Shown here piece after piece: positions 13,101 through 25,044 of a stretch of DNA of 64,000 nt. Numbering within the stretch: position 1 is the stretch's first letter; each line of letters begins with the position of its first letter. The notes under the pieces were generated by a model. That model did no database searches. It was given only the letters and a program-made list of their open reading frames with translations, and was not told where the DNA came from. Source of the stretch: Daucus carota subsp. sativus (taxonomy: Eukaryota; Streptophyta; Magnoliopsida; Apiales; Apiaceae); assembly GCF_001625215.2 (NCBI RefSeq), contig NC_030387.2:32821606-32885605 (forward strand). Reading direction: 5' to 3'. A program made the position numbers and the translations under genes.

Positions 13101-16100
13101 TTGTATAATGCACAATTGTAGTGGTAGCACTTGGATCTCTACATCAAAAATATTAAATCAATTGGCAATATATTATTGAATCCAAAGCAAATGTAAAACA
13201 ATCATATCGATTAACAGATTTTGTTTCGCACGACATAGCAGATGCCAGTCGGAAAAAAGATCATAACAAACCTATACATGATTGTGGTTCGTTGATGCAT
13301 TTAGTAATTAGAATCACGTTTTTGCAAAGTAATTTGGCAATACCAAATTAAGCACCTGTAATTTTTCCAATTCACATTTATAGATACACGAGGCATTTAG
13401 GCAATCAAAATGAAACTGTACATTCACCACATAGATGGTAATTATTTTATTTTACTTCTCCTTTAAAAGAAGTAATATAATCTTTCAGTTTTCTCAATGA
13501 AGACAAAGATTACACAAAACTAAAGGCAACCAACAAATCCTAATAAATCGAAAATAAAAGTAAATAAGAATATATAATGAAGTCTTATAGGTAGAAAATC
13601 AGTATATGAAGCATATAGCAAAAAAATAATAACCAAACAAAGAATTATAAATCTGAGGGATACCCAAAGGACAACAAACAAAAAGATGTTAACAGCTTAA
13701 GCTTGTACAATAAACAAGTCATAAACTACATGCATATGGTCCGGAAGAAGACATCACAAGTAGGATGGATCAACAAACATGAACACAGATTGCTGAAATT
13801 GTAAGATACACAATTTACATCTTGTATCATCGTTGCAGATACTGCCACTCAGTGCATATACACATATATAGTTTATATAGTAGTAATGCAACTACCCAGT
13901 TAACATGTCTCAGCTGTTGTGTGCAGTACATGTCTACTACAAACAGCATATGGATACTAAAACGCAAACTTACATGTTCACATTCATTAATTGAAAGACC
14001 TTCTGCTCGATGAATCTGATGATCTAAAACCCTTAAGGTTCTCACAAGAATATCTACAGGAACCAAATGTAGGTAGTTCTTTGCTCGGATAGAAACTACA
14101 TCATTCACAAGTACTTTAATATCAGCAAGGGATAATGGTAACCATTCAGATTCTTCACGATCATCATCGTTCATTTCTGCCCGACCACACAAATCCTCTA
14201 ACCCAGCACAAAAACCTCCAATTACAGCATCTAGACCAAAAGAAATCAACATTACTTCAGCAATGAAAATTAGTAATGGTGTAATCAAGAAAGCATAGTG
14301 TAGAACCTTGAACGGCTGAGGCATCAGGACCACTCCCAATATCACTTCCCTTCTTTTTGACTTTCTGTTTCCTAGAAGAAGTCAAAATCTTGTCCTGCAA
14401 TTATTTCATACAGTTAGGCATAACAACCTTATTCCCAGATGTTAAATGGATAATGAAGGAAGTTAGAGACTGACGTGGTTATCATGGTTATTTTGTGTTC
14501 TGCTAGTCTCTCTTTGAACTTGATTAGCTGCAGGTAAATCCTGCTGTAATGGCTCTTCAATTATCTTAAGATTATAAAGTTGCTCCTTGAAATGACCAGA
14601 GACACCTGAATGGACCACTAGACAGTGAGCTATGTACTGTTAAATATATAATAACATTAACCATCTCACCAGCAAAAAAGTACATATGCATGATTTTCAA
14701 AACAGTTACAGTTAAACATATGAAAGTAATGGTGGGTGGGTGGGTGGCATGAGGCACGATGTCTTAAAAAGAAAACCAAATCCAGTAGTAAGAGCAAGTC
14801 CAATTGGGTGCTATATCTTGTTTTATATATATATTATAGAACAAAAACTAAAAATCACTACTCCAATGGTGTTCTAATATCTTGTGCTAAAATAGAACAA
14901 TGTTGTAGTTTGTTCTAAATATAGATCAAAAGAATGGAGCTATAATGGCCACCATGCCAAAAAGTAAATATAGCGGGGTCCTTGATATAAAGTTAGGTCG
15001 AAAAAATAAATTTGTATTAAAAAAAGTGGGGTACTTGGAGAATAAGTTAAATTTGGAATAAGATATAGAACCAAGGTTGGAGACATGTTGTTAGTTTAGC
15101 ATCAAAAATTACTTTTTGATGCTAAATTATAGCACTAGCTCCATTTATTTTAGCAAAACCATCGGACTTGCTCTAAGTAACAGTGAGTTGTAAACCCTAT
15201 ATACTTATCATTTATGTCTTACTTGCAACAAACAAACAGAGCCTAATAAGCATATAACAGAAATTCATGTAAAGTTGCAGGGTGGTAACCCAACTATGTG
15301 TTGGTCAGCAATTTAACAGCCACCACCAAAGTTTTCTTAATATGATTTTAAGCATATACCATCTATGCAACTATGTTGTTCCCTAAACTGCTTACAACAC
15401 CCAAGTATCTGTCCAGCAAACATAATATCTTAGTTCTTTATGTAAATAATAAACAGAACTAGGATATAAAAACATAATATTTAGTCACACTAAATAATAG
15501 ACACCTCTCACATCTTAGCAAAGGATGAAAGAGAAAAAGTTCCACCAACCAGACAAAGAGAAACTACTTCTTAGGTTAAATTGGAAAGTTAGAATCAGCA
15601 AATTCCAAGCTTTTTAATCAACGCCGGTGCAATTTCTTCCAGGACTCACCAACCTCCAAGTTGTTACTTTTCATAGACGCACTTTATAAACTTAACGAAA
15701 GTGGAGGCCAGTATTTACTATTATTATCACCAAATCAATTTTCAACAGAAACTGGCATTTGGCATCCTTGGCTAGTGGCTGAACTAGTCATCTTACACTA
15801 AAGCCACCTCTTAAAAACTATCAAAACAGATTCACTTTGTGTTAACAAAGAAATCATTTCATTATTATTTTTTAACACAAAGAATTAGTTATGAAGGATG
15901 AGAAAAATATAGAAGTATATATAGACTTAAAGAAAGAGAGAGAAAGTCTAAATTAGGAGAAGGCCTGCCAAGAGAAAAGAACAATACAAACTATGAAACT
16001 AAGAGATTCTATATGGAGACCGCTTTGTATAAAGAACAAAAAATGAGTAACTGAACATAATAAAACATAATAACATGGTATATCAATTCCAGAAAAACCT

Positions 16101-18309
16101 GAAATCTATGGTCGTAGGATATATACTGATGTGGAAGAATATAATCCCTGTACATTCCATTTTACCTGGCACATAGGACTCGAATGCTTCCGAGTTGCTT
16201 CGAAGAACCTCATCATAGAGGTCCGTAGGTCCAACAGAGCCATAACATTGTGAGCTTGAGTCTCCCTTGAGACTCCTGCAATTTAAAGCACCTCATTTCA
16301 GATACATATATATAATCATTAATAAGTTTACAGATGGGGTTATTAGTCAAGTAGGGCTAAAAGAGTGATCAGGTGGATATTTGTTAGATAATTATATTTT
16401 GATCGGTTTTTAACAAGATATCGTATTCAACATGATTAATTAGCATATATGATTAATTAGCATATATAAATATATGTAATACGTCACAGCACATTATCCT
16501 AATTTTCAGAATGGCAAAAGTAACAGTATAGGAGTCAAACGGAAAACCATTGCTGACATGCAGTGACACTAACAAAGAGATTTCATCTGAAATATAGGTA
16601 ATTATGTGGACGACTTTAAAGAGGAGCAAAATCACAACTCGATTACACAATATATACTAAACTATTAGCTTAAATTCAGAAAACAAACATTATGTTTCAA
16701 TCTTCGAAGGTTATATAATTTTTATAAATGATGAAGAACAAAATGATGTGATATTATATTTTATATAACAACCAGAACAGAGTGGAGTACAAGACCATAA
16801 AACTAAACCATCATATAAAGTATGTCGATTGATGAACAATAGTAATAGTAGTACTACTTGATTTATTTTAACTTGCCTCTGAGAAACTAATAGACAAACA
16901 ATGCTTTCTAAATAGTAAACCTTGCTATCTAATGGGGTAAATAAACTAGTGTCTCGGCTATCATGGCATGACACCATTTTAGGAATCAGTTCTTTTTTGG
17001 GCTGTTCTCAATAATTCCTACATAAATGCACTGTAGATCTGGTGTACATGCGAATCCATCTCGGTGCATTTATGTGTGTTCATTGAGTTTCACGCATATA
17101 TATTCATATACATACATATGACTGATTTTAGGAATCAGTTCTTTTTTGGGCTGTTCTCAATAATTCCTACATAAATGCACTGTAGATCTGGTGTACATGT
17201 GAATCCATCTCGGTGCATTTATGTGTGTTCATTGAGTTTCACACATATATATTCAAATACATACATATGACTGTATTATATTCATATATAACTGGATTCT
17301 GATTAAAAACAACTAAAGGAAGAAAAAGAGGAATGCCAAAAAAAGATGCACAAAAGTGTTATCAAGCAACAAGTTAAATTTATACAAATCTATTTTAATA
17401 ATCAGCATCTGATTTCCTACTAATTGACAATTATAGGTAGCAGATATTATTATTATTGTTATTGTTATTGTTGTTATTATCATATTTCGCAGCAAACAGT
17501 TTCCATGTCGTACCGCAACCTAAAAATATATGATGATAAAAGTAATTAACTAATTATTATGGTAAAAGTAATACTAAAGCATAATCAAGAACATTTTAAA
17601 TTATTATGATAACAATATCAGTGTTCTAGACTTCTACTGGTCCTTATTCCTTATATATCACCGTATGAGCAGGTTTAGACTTTGTAGTTCTGAAAAACCT
17701 TAGCTTCTATCACTCCAAAAGACAACATTTTTAAGAACATTATATAGCAATCGCTAACACTGTAGCTCAATACAAAACTCAATATAATCATGTGCTTGTA
17801 AACTAATGAGTATCTTACTTGATGTACTCAACAATAGCCAGAAAAACATTAGTATAATTAGAAAAATTGATTCCTCTCTTGAGTTTGCAACTATTCAAAT
17901 GAGCTCACATTTTTCAAAGTCGGCAATTCAAAGCACTAGTAAACAAATCATACTTCACAAAAGTTTCCAAACAAGCTTTGCATACATAATCACATACATA
18001 TAACATAGCATAACAAGACAAGACAATTCAACAACAAATAAGCATACACATAAACCGAAAAAATCCGAAAACTACTCACAAATACGAGACATCAGTTCCT
18101 TGAAGCAAACTAGCAATTTTCTCCGCCTGATTCACCACATCTCTCCGATTCACCGATCTCGAACCATTCGCCTCCTCCGAAAGCCGAATCTCCTGATCAA
18201 GCGAGCCGAAAAACACCGGCAGCGACGGCAACGGCAAGCACGGAGCCACATCAGAGTGCACAGTGTTGGAGAGGCTGATGCCTCGGGGAATTCGCCGCGA
18301 ACTAGCCAT
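1149..18309 (-). CDS. SCC2: Sister chromatid cohesion protein 2 (cohesin loader, NIPBL/Scc2 family), 28 exons
   Basis: Large subunit of the SCC2-SCC4 complex that loads cohesin onto chromosomes in the nucleus. Coding exons, 5' to 3' on the minus strand: 18309-18080, 16275-16166, 14605-14475, 14394-14307, 14230-13974, 10908-10801, 10655-10544, 10288-10198, 10108-9922, 9828-9397, 9319-8802, 8640-8430, 8352-8302, 8176-8018, 7934-7767, 7138-6839, 6736-6584, 5963-5794, 5579-5471, 5090-4929, 4850-4746, 4609-4376, 3925-3792, 3709-3416, 3331-2965, 2623-2531, 2354-2229, 1367-1149. Each junction is GT..AG and the phases join into 1,772 codons plus TAG. The N-terminus carries [12 protein letters not shown] (residues 22-33), as in plant SCC2. 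A C4HC3 PHD finger lies at about 648-692 (C648, C651, C663, C666, H671, C674, C689, C692, with W687). The rest is helical and HEAT-like. The C-terminus is basic and acidic and ends RTRQRL. The start is the first ATG, conserved with plant homologues. No break was seen. A few splice sites were chosen by phase and homology and need cDNA. Confidence 0.93.
10909..13973 (-). other. SCC2 intron 5 (3.1 kb)
   Basis: The longest intron of the gene. It is very AT-rich. Apart from a GT repeat I saw no coding remnant and no clearly bounded transposon in it. The flanking exons join in phase 0 without a missing segment. Confidence 0.75.
11601..11620 (+). repeat. (GT)10 microsatellite
   Basis: Ten uninterrupted GT units inside SCC2 intron 5. 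Likely length-polymorphic. Confidence 0.95.
14791..15174. mobile_element. MITE in SCC2 intron 2
   Basis: A 384-bp AT-rich element. The left end is AGAGCAAGTCCAATTGG and the reverse complement of the right end is AGAGCAAGTCCGATGG, an inverted repeat of about 16 bp with few mismatches. It lies wholly inside the intron between exons 2 and 3. The target-site duplication could not be fixed, so the superfamily is open; a hAT-type origin is possible. Confidence 0.6.
16981..17278 (+). repeat. 149-bp tandem duplication in SCC2 intron 1
   Basis: Two head-to-tail copies, 16981-17129 and 17130-17278, each starting AGGAATCAGTTC. They differ at only a few positions (for example TGCGAATCC against TGTGAATCC, and CACGCATA against CACACATA). 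The duplication is therefore recent. Confidence 0.9.
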
Positions 18310-19009
18310 GAAATTAAACTAAACACACATCTATAACACCAAAAATGTGTCAATTCAGTTGAGATTAGGAGTGAATTAGGGTTTGAATGTAGTGGATTGA
18401 AATAAAACCCTAGAAATGTGTAGATAAAATGATAGGTGTGCAAGGGATAAACAAATGGCGGGGAAATCGTGGAGAGAAGAAATTTGGGGGTTTTGTGTGT
18501 GTGTTGCGAAAGCGAGGATGTAGCGGGGGAGTCTCGAGTACGGTCTCAACTCGCTCAACTCAATTTCACAATTTGACTAATGCCGAGACTTCCTCTGTAC
18601 ACTTGTTAATACTCCGGTTGGGTCAAAAAGAAAAAGAAAAATTGGTGTAATTTGAATTAAATGTTCAATTTAGGATGGAAAAAAAAGATGTTATTGTGTT
18701 AATAGGGAAAAGTAAAACAAAAGAAGAGTATCTTATTGCTTTTTTGGAATAGTCGAGTCAATATTTCTATAAAAGTAAAATAATTGGAAAGGATATTCGT
18801 GAAATGAAAATACTAATCGTGATTTATGATTTTTCAAGAATAAGATATTCTCTTTATCTTATTTAATTTTAGTCCTTTTTTTGTCACTGGTCGACACATA
18901 CTCCAATGTTCTTATATTTTTATAGTTCTATGATTATTTTAAAAAAAATTGAATAAAATTTAATTCAGGAAAAAAAATATAAAATAAGTTATACAATTTT
19001 ATTTTACGA
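18310..19009. other. SCC2 5' flank and spacer
   Basis: This probably holds the SCC2 5' UTR and promoter just above 18310. No convincing TATA box was found. The stretch from about 18650 to 19009 is AT-rich with no gene. Confidence 0.5.
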
Positions 19010-19215
19010 TATATTTAAGACTAAATTGCAGTTTGTTGGCCTGTAAAAAGATTTTTTTGCACTTTGTTGGCCAGCCATTAAAATCATGCACGGAGTTGGT
19101 TGTAATAATTTCTTTTTAGCAGAATAGGGGCTCCTGCCCAGCTGCCGTTATCTCCTTAACGTCTGTTAAGGTCATTTATGAGTAAATGGCTCACGACGGC
19201 TCTTTTTGTGCTTTT

Positions 19216-19221
19216 TATATA
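19216..19221 (+). promoter_or_regulatory. TATA box of the GRF gene
   Basis: TATATA about 76 bp upstream of the GRF-protein ATG, inside the MULE and just internal to its left terminal repeat. Confidence 0.5.
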
Positions 19222-19296
19222 CAGCCTCTCTTCTCAAAAGAGCATACGCATACATAACCTAGAAATAGCATACCAGATCCAAACCTCAAAATCAAG

Positions 19297-19662
19297 ATGA
19301 ATCAACAATGTTTATGCGGAAGCTGGGCGGTGGAGAAAATCTCGTGGACTGAATACAACCCGGGAAGAAAATTTCTCACTTGTGTCAACGGTAGGTGCAA
19401 CTTTTTCAAGTGGTCTAAGCCGGAGTTCGACGCACGCAGCAAGAGTATAATCAACGGGTTGTTAAGGCGATTGAAGGGCAAAGATGATGAGCATTTTGCC
19501 GAGATGATCAGGGCTAAGGAGGAGTATCGGGATTTTTACAAGCAGGAGATGAATGATGCAAAGAAAGAAGCTCGGAACTGGAAATGCTTTGCTGTGTTGA
19601 TGTTGTTGTATGTTTGTCAGCGCTGGTTTGCATCAATTGGTGGAGATGAAAACAATGTGTAA
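19297..19662 (+). CDS. GRF-type zinc finger protein carried by a MULE
   Basis: An intact 121-aa protein. The GRF-type zinc-finger signature lies at residues 5-39: Cys5-x-Cys7-Gly, then GRKF (23-26), Cys29 and Cys34-x-Phe-Phe. Residues about 40-95 are charged and helical. A hydrophobic stretch at about 97-112 (WKCFAVLMLLYVCQRWF) could be a membrane segment or packed helix. GRF fingers bind single-stranded nucleic acid in some families. Small plant proteins of this kind, often next to MULE transposases, have no settled function. It sits within the element's terminal repeats and converges on the transposase-like gene. Confidence 0.8.
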   Translation: MNQQCLCGSWAVEKISWTEYNPGRKFLTCVNGRCNFFKWSKPEFDARSKSIINGLLRRLKGKDDEHFAEMIRAKEEYRDFYKQEMNDAKKEARNWKCFAVLMLLYVCQRWFASIGGDENNV

Positions 19663-20136
19663 AAGCGTTGCTCTGTATTGTTTGGGTTAATTTCTAGTAG
19701 GGTATTGTTTATGGAGTAATGTACTGTTATTTGTTATCTTATGTAATGTACTGTTATTTGTTGTTGGTGTCGTAGTTGCTATGTGTTGTTGTAATGTGAT
19801 GGTAATGTGATGATGTTAATGTAATGTGATGATTCTCAGACAATACATTCGTGTTGTTATGGTAACCTCTTCTTGATACATTTGTTTGTTCCCTGTTTCT
19901 GGACTTTTGAAAACAAAAGAGTAAAGCAGGCTCAAAAGATAAACGAAAAGTAGATTTTCCATAGCAATTAACCATCCAAAAGTTAACAGTCATCATCAAA
20001 AGTCATCAAAAGGTAGTAGTTTGCTAAGTTGCACATGAAAGCTAGTAGCAAATGTAACAACAAAGTCTGATAATCCCAACATCAAAGCTAGTAGTCTGAT
20101 AAGTTACACATAAAAAGCTTAGGGTATTGTCTTAGA

Positions 20137-21015
20137 TTATTTATCCTTGGAACACTTCTTAGCAGCCAATAATTGCCTAATGTATACCTTTTGTTTATCT
20201 GATATGAATGTCCAATCAAAATCATTAGTGCCAATCTTCAAATCTTGTGCTAGGAACTGCAAGAACCAAGTCCAGGATTCTGTTGTTTCTGCTTCAACAA
20301 TTGACCAAGCAATTGGATACATGCCATCATTGGCATCTACTCCAATTGCAGCCAACAGTTGTCCCCCATAAGGACCTTTGAGGTGACAACCATCAAGTCC
20401 TACAATGTGCCTGCAGTGATTAATGAAGGCTGTTTTCAATGGTTCTAGGCACACATATTTATCCATGGTTGCGCTGGGCAATTTGTACCACATCTTAATA
20501 AACCCAGAATGGCCAAGTTGTGTGACCATCGCAATTAGTTCAATCAGGCTCATATGATCTGCACTACAGAAATCTATATAATCCACTTGTCCCCCATCAT
20601 AATCAGTTGGATTTTCTTTCAATACTCCACCATGAAACAGTTTGATAGTAAAATAACCCTCATCTGCACATTACACATATTATACACGACTTTAGAGCTA
20701 CGAAATAGATAAATAAAGCGCTAGCTTCTAATTACCATAAAAGTCCTAAATAATCAATAAACCCTAGATTCAACAAACCTAATTACCATGTATTGGTTTC
20801 AATCAGCAACATATACACTAACATAGAACAAATATAAGTTATGTACTAACCAAAATGAAGAAACAAAAACCCTAAATATAAGAAGCTATACATTTGTCAT
20901 ACGATGAAATGAAGCAATATATACAAGGAGAGGAGTAAACATTACCGTTATAATCTGGACATTCACGCGGCTCATACACCTTTGCATCTTCTCTGAGACG
21001 AACTAACCAACTCAT
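20137..21015 (-). CDS. Shortened MULE transposase-like protein
   Basis: Two exons, 21015-20946 and 20663-20137, join in phase (donor ACG|GTAAT, acceptor GCAG|ATG) into 198 aa. The N-terminal part (FHGGV, then GGQVDYIDFCSADHMSLIEL at about 46-65) matches the PB1-like domain at the start of plant MuDR-type transposases. The second half begins near VGLDGCHLKGPYGG, the first catalytic-Asp region of the MULE domain, and includes ISDKQK with the second Asp. The segment normally between these parts is missing. So are the third catalytic acid and the SWIM zinc finger. It is an open but catalytically incomplete deletion derivative; a regulatory role is only speculation. Confidence 0.75.
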
Positions 21016-21317
21016 TTTACCAAGATTTGAGCTAGGGTTTAGTTTGTATGATCGGGATATGCGTTAGTGAATTGGAGGGAAATGGGAGATAGTGACTGTA
21101 TTATTGTACTCGTTGTGTCAAAAGACAAACATATCCTCCATCCTTTCAACTACAAACTAACGCCGCTACAAATTTTTTAACGGACGCATCGCGGAGCCCC
21201 TTAACTGCTTCAATTTTCTTTCTTTAGCCACTTTACTGTATGTTTTTAATGGCTGGCCAACAAAGTGCAAAAAAATCTTTTTACAGGTCAACAAACTGCA
21301 ATTTACTCTATATTTAA

Positions 21318-22155
21318 ATATATGTTGCGTTCCTGTCCACAATGTATATAACACGGGAGAGTAACAAATAAAATAGTACAATGGTCATGTTTGGAAGTCA
21401 GAGGTTTGGAGCAAAATTATAGACTTGAAATGTTTTAAAGGGTTGACCACTAGAATCCGTTTCTTAAAATTAGTGTTTGGTAGCTAGCGGATTTAAATAG
21501 AGGTTTGGACTTAACAAGTTAATTTTGAAAAAACTACTATTAGGAGTTCTTTGGGTTTGAGGTTTTGATTTGTGACAAAAAAATTAATCAATCAGCTATT
21601 TACCAAACAATTTTACGAGAAATAGCTAATTCAATCCGCTAGTCAGAAAATCAACTTCAATCAGCTAGTCAAAATATCTGATTCAATCCGTTAGCCACTA
21701 ACCGCTAATCCCCAAATAGGGCCAATATATTTCAAATTGACGAAGATGAATAATGATACTACTTAGTCACATTTTTAAATTAACAAAGAAAGGAAATACA
21801 TTTTGAAATTTATCATTTAGAGTCTGTTTGTCTGGGTTTAAAGACCGAGTTTTCAGTCATATGTGCTTTTAAGCTAAAAAAATGTATGTCTGTATAACAA
21901 GTCAGAAATCAGCTTCAGGTCAGAAATAAGTCAGAAACCGACTCAAAACCAGAAGTTGGTTTGAAAGTATTTTTTTCGGTGACTAATTTTATTTGAACTT
22001 TTTTTATAAAATTTACTCTTAATCATAAACAACTTTTTTTTTAATTATATTTTTAGTAACTCATAAGTCATTGATAAGTCAAAATTAAACAAACAGATGT
22101 TTTAAACTCTCAGCTTACGAGATAAGTCACGTTAAGTTGTAAGTTATAAACTCAC
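21318..22155. other. spacer with MITE-like sequence
   Basis: Gene-free. From about 21385 to 21722 the sequence begins and ends with hAT-MITE-like motifs (CATGTTTGGAAG and a reverse-complement end GGCCCTATTTGGGG). A second MITE-like stretch runs from about 21825 to 22110. The terminal repeats are too degraded to give firm borders. Confidence 0.35.
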
Positions 22156-23684
22156 GGGGTTTATTCGATTAGGATTTTAGGGGCTGGTATTGTATCATGA
22201 ATTTTAATGACAAATTTTGGGAAGATGACTTTAATGGATTTTATAGACTTTTAATGACTCTCGTTGACTTCTTAAGATTTCAAAAACAATTCATGACTCC
22301 CGAGACAATGACTTTTAAAAACTTTAACGGACTTTTTTTTATACATATTCATGACTTTCAAATACTTTAATAGACTTTTATTAAAATCATAAATAGCCTC
22401 TCTGAAACCCTCTAGACTTTTTGTTATACCCTCTCGATCTTCTGCTATACCCAAATTGGGTGTATGTTCACAAATCTGACGACTACAAAACCGAGTACAA
22501 GGTATTATTGATGTATTACATATACTGCAACATTTTTGGTCTACTTAATACTGCAACATTTTTGGTCTACTTAAGTAGTGCTTCTCGTCGATACAGAATT
22601 CTGCTTCACTTGATTTAGTCACTATATGAGGATTGTTAGGCTTGAAGGTGTACGGATGTTTAATTGGTAGGTATGGCCTTTGCATGGCATATATGCCTGG
22701 TAGGCTCTGAATGTAGCTGAATTTTCGTTTTATACTTATAACAAGATTGAGATCTTCGACAATCTGTATAAATTAAAAATCATGAGTAGAAGCAAGTAGA
22801 TTTATATGTATGTAAAAATACAGAATGATAATAGAAAATCATAATAGAGAAGAAAAAATAAAAATGATGAATTGGAGAGACTTTTCGCAGAGGATGAACC
22901 CTAGGTTTGAGCGACCGGGTAATTGAGGGAAGATAAAGTCATGTCAAATCTTTTCAAGAATGGCCTGACAATTTTCTGAAAAAATATATGCAATTTTCCA
23001 TAGAAAGTCATTAAAAGTCTATCAATTATATATTTCCACCAAAGTCATTGATATATTGAATAACAACTGACTTTTAATAACTCTTTAAAAGTTGTAATTC
23101 AATACCTTAAACTTTGAAAGACTTTTTAGAAATCCTGATACAATACCTCTTTACTTTTTAAGAGTATTTAAAAATCTTAATTGAATACACTTTGATTTTA
23201 AAAGTCAATAAAAGTCATTGAAAATCATGATACAATACCAGCCCCTTAATGTATTGTTTTTAGTATATGGATTTTAATAGATTGCATGTGATTTTGATTT
23301 TGTGCGGATTCTTGATAAAATGTCTCAGAGTTGATAGGATTTAAGTACAATGTTTCAAAATCCCATGGATTATGGTGGGATTTCAAAAAATTTAAAATAC
23401 ATTGAAGAATGCCACAAAATCCATCATTTTATGAAATCCAAAAAAATCCATCAGCATTTGAATACCATCATATTTTAATGGATTTTAAACAATCTCAATT
23501 GAATACCATAGAATTTTAAAGTATAATTTAAAATTCTAATTGAATACCACCAAATTTTGTAGCATAATTTAACATCCCAATTGAATATCCCAAGACTTTA
23601 ATGGATTTCAAACAATCTCAATCGTATACTCTCGGATTTTATAAATGAAAAAAATGCTTTAAAATCTCAATCCAATATAGTCTC
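22156..23684. mobile_element. MITE family B, copy 1, interrupted by another element
   Basis: Left part 22156-22179 and right part about 23247-23684 align with the uninterrupted copy at 32139-32589. Shared landmarks are the start GGGGT(G)TATTCGATT, internal GATTTTGTGCGGATTC and the end TTAAAAT(C)TCAATCCAATA. The two parts are split by the Harbinger-like insertion. The right terminus is degraded. Confidence 0.7.
22180..23246. mobile_element. PIF/Harbinger-like element inserted in MITE family B
   Basis: A 1,067-bp element. The left end is GGGGCTGGTATTGTATCATG and the right end is its reverse complement, continuing with about 90% match over 32 bp. TTA lies at 22177-22179 and 23247-23249, the 3-bp target duplication of the PIF/Harbinger superfamily. 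No transposase frame is present, so it is non-autonomous. The interior is rich in GACTTT/AAAGTC motifs. Confidence 0.75.
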
Positions 23685-25044
23685 TGGATCATGACGTTGG
23701 TCGGCGAACACAAGTAGTAATATGTTTTACTGCTCCGTGCAATTGACACATTTAGTATGGTTTATTGTTTTTTTTTTTGAAACCATAGTATGGTTTATTG
23801 TTGAAATGAAGAATATCAAAATGAATATTTTACAAATGGACTGTACCAATTATTTATTTAAAAGTTGGCGTTAATTATGAAGAGATCTTGAATTGCTCAT
23901 CTCAGCTGTTCACTGTGTCACTGTCACGCTCTGTTCTAAAAGTCGGTGATTAATCACGATTAATCACTGATTAATCCCTGTTCCGTAGCTCATCGAACTG
24001 ATTAAATCTCCGATCAATCACCGATCAATCTGATTAATCCCCGATCAATTTAATTAATCTCCGATTAATCTACACTGCGTGTCACGTAGGGGAGGCAAGA
24101 TCTTCGGACATATTTCCAGTATAGCGCTTGATTTGAGTTTGACGAAAGAGCAGATGCCCGTTTTCTAAATCGAAGTACTAAATATAATTTAAAAAAATAA
24201 TATCTTAGTAATTTAAATTACATTTAACAAATTTTAACTCCAATAATTTACTTTATCCTCACATATTTTTAATATTTTATCATTAAAAAAATTCTTTTAT
24301 CATCAAAACACAATATAAAATAGAGAAATATAGAAAGTATGTATAATAATTTATTATAAAATACAGGACAGGGCAAGGAGTGAGCCAGTGAGGTGTCTTA
24401 AGAACAAGACTTGAAAAATGTTCTAATAATATATAATATTGAATTTAATTAGCAGTATCAGGCAAAACGTTTTAAACTCTCAACCAATGCACATATCTAG
24501 TATAAGGCACCCATTTCACCCTCATACATGGGATTGGCTTGACATAGTTATACAAGCAAGAGAGTTGCACAGATGCACACAAAAATTTTTATCATACAAA
24601 AATCAGTGCCATAGTATATGCCAGACAAGCAGGGAGCAAGGAAGTTCACTAAAAGTTGTTCAATTCGGTAGCAGAGTATATTTTACCCCGGTATCAGCAT
24701 CAAGTAGAACAGAGCAATAGAAAATACAAGGTACGACACCCTTTATTCATTCTAACTTATATTGCATTTTAAGAGATGTGGCAAAAGCCTCATCTTCATA
24801 TATTATTTCCGAAAAGCAAAAAATTGAAGAAATATTTGATATAATTACTACAAGAATGAGTAAAACCCTGAATTTAGGCTACACAAAGGACTATCACATG
24901 ATTAGCAAAGAAATGGTACGCACACAAGACAATAACTGATCTGACATAATTATTATGTACAGCCACACATTCAGCTATGCTAACAAGGCAGCCGGAAGTG
25001 AAAATATCTGAACATCTGCTGATACACCTTCGCCACTAGATCCA
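23685..25044. other. spacer with GATTAATC-rich repeat
   Basis: No gene. About 23935-24075 consists of repeated GATTAATC/GATCAATC words, also seen at about 31990-32130 and 32590-32660, so it is part of a dispersed repeat. The rest probably includes the 3' end of the F-box gene, without a clear poly(A) site. Confidence 0.45.

Larger units (their letters stand above)
19010..21317. mobile_element. Compact Mutator-like element (MULE) with GRF gene
   Basis: Element body 19019-21308 (2,290 bp). The terminal inverted repeats are about 65 bp with two mismatches, starting GA(C/G)TAAATTGCAG and ending at GGCCAGCCATTAAAA. A perfect 9-bp target-site duplication, TATATTTAA, lies at 19010-19018 and 21309-21317, the hallmark of MULEs. 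It holds two convergent genes: a GRF zinc-finger protein on the plus strand and a shortened MULE transposase-related protein on the minus strand. The ends are clean, so insertion is recent. The transposase is incomplete, so mobility would need a helper element. Confidence 0.9.

Noticed and set aside
14736..14918. Plus-strand open frame overlapping a GGTGGGTGGGTGGG tract
   Set aside because: It lies in an SCC2 intron and partly inside a MITE, with low-complexity peptide.
24439..24720. 93-aa open frame
   Set aside because: No recognisable motif, in AT-rich spacer, with no promoter or splice context.
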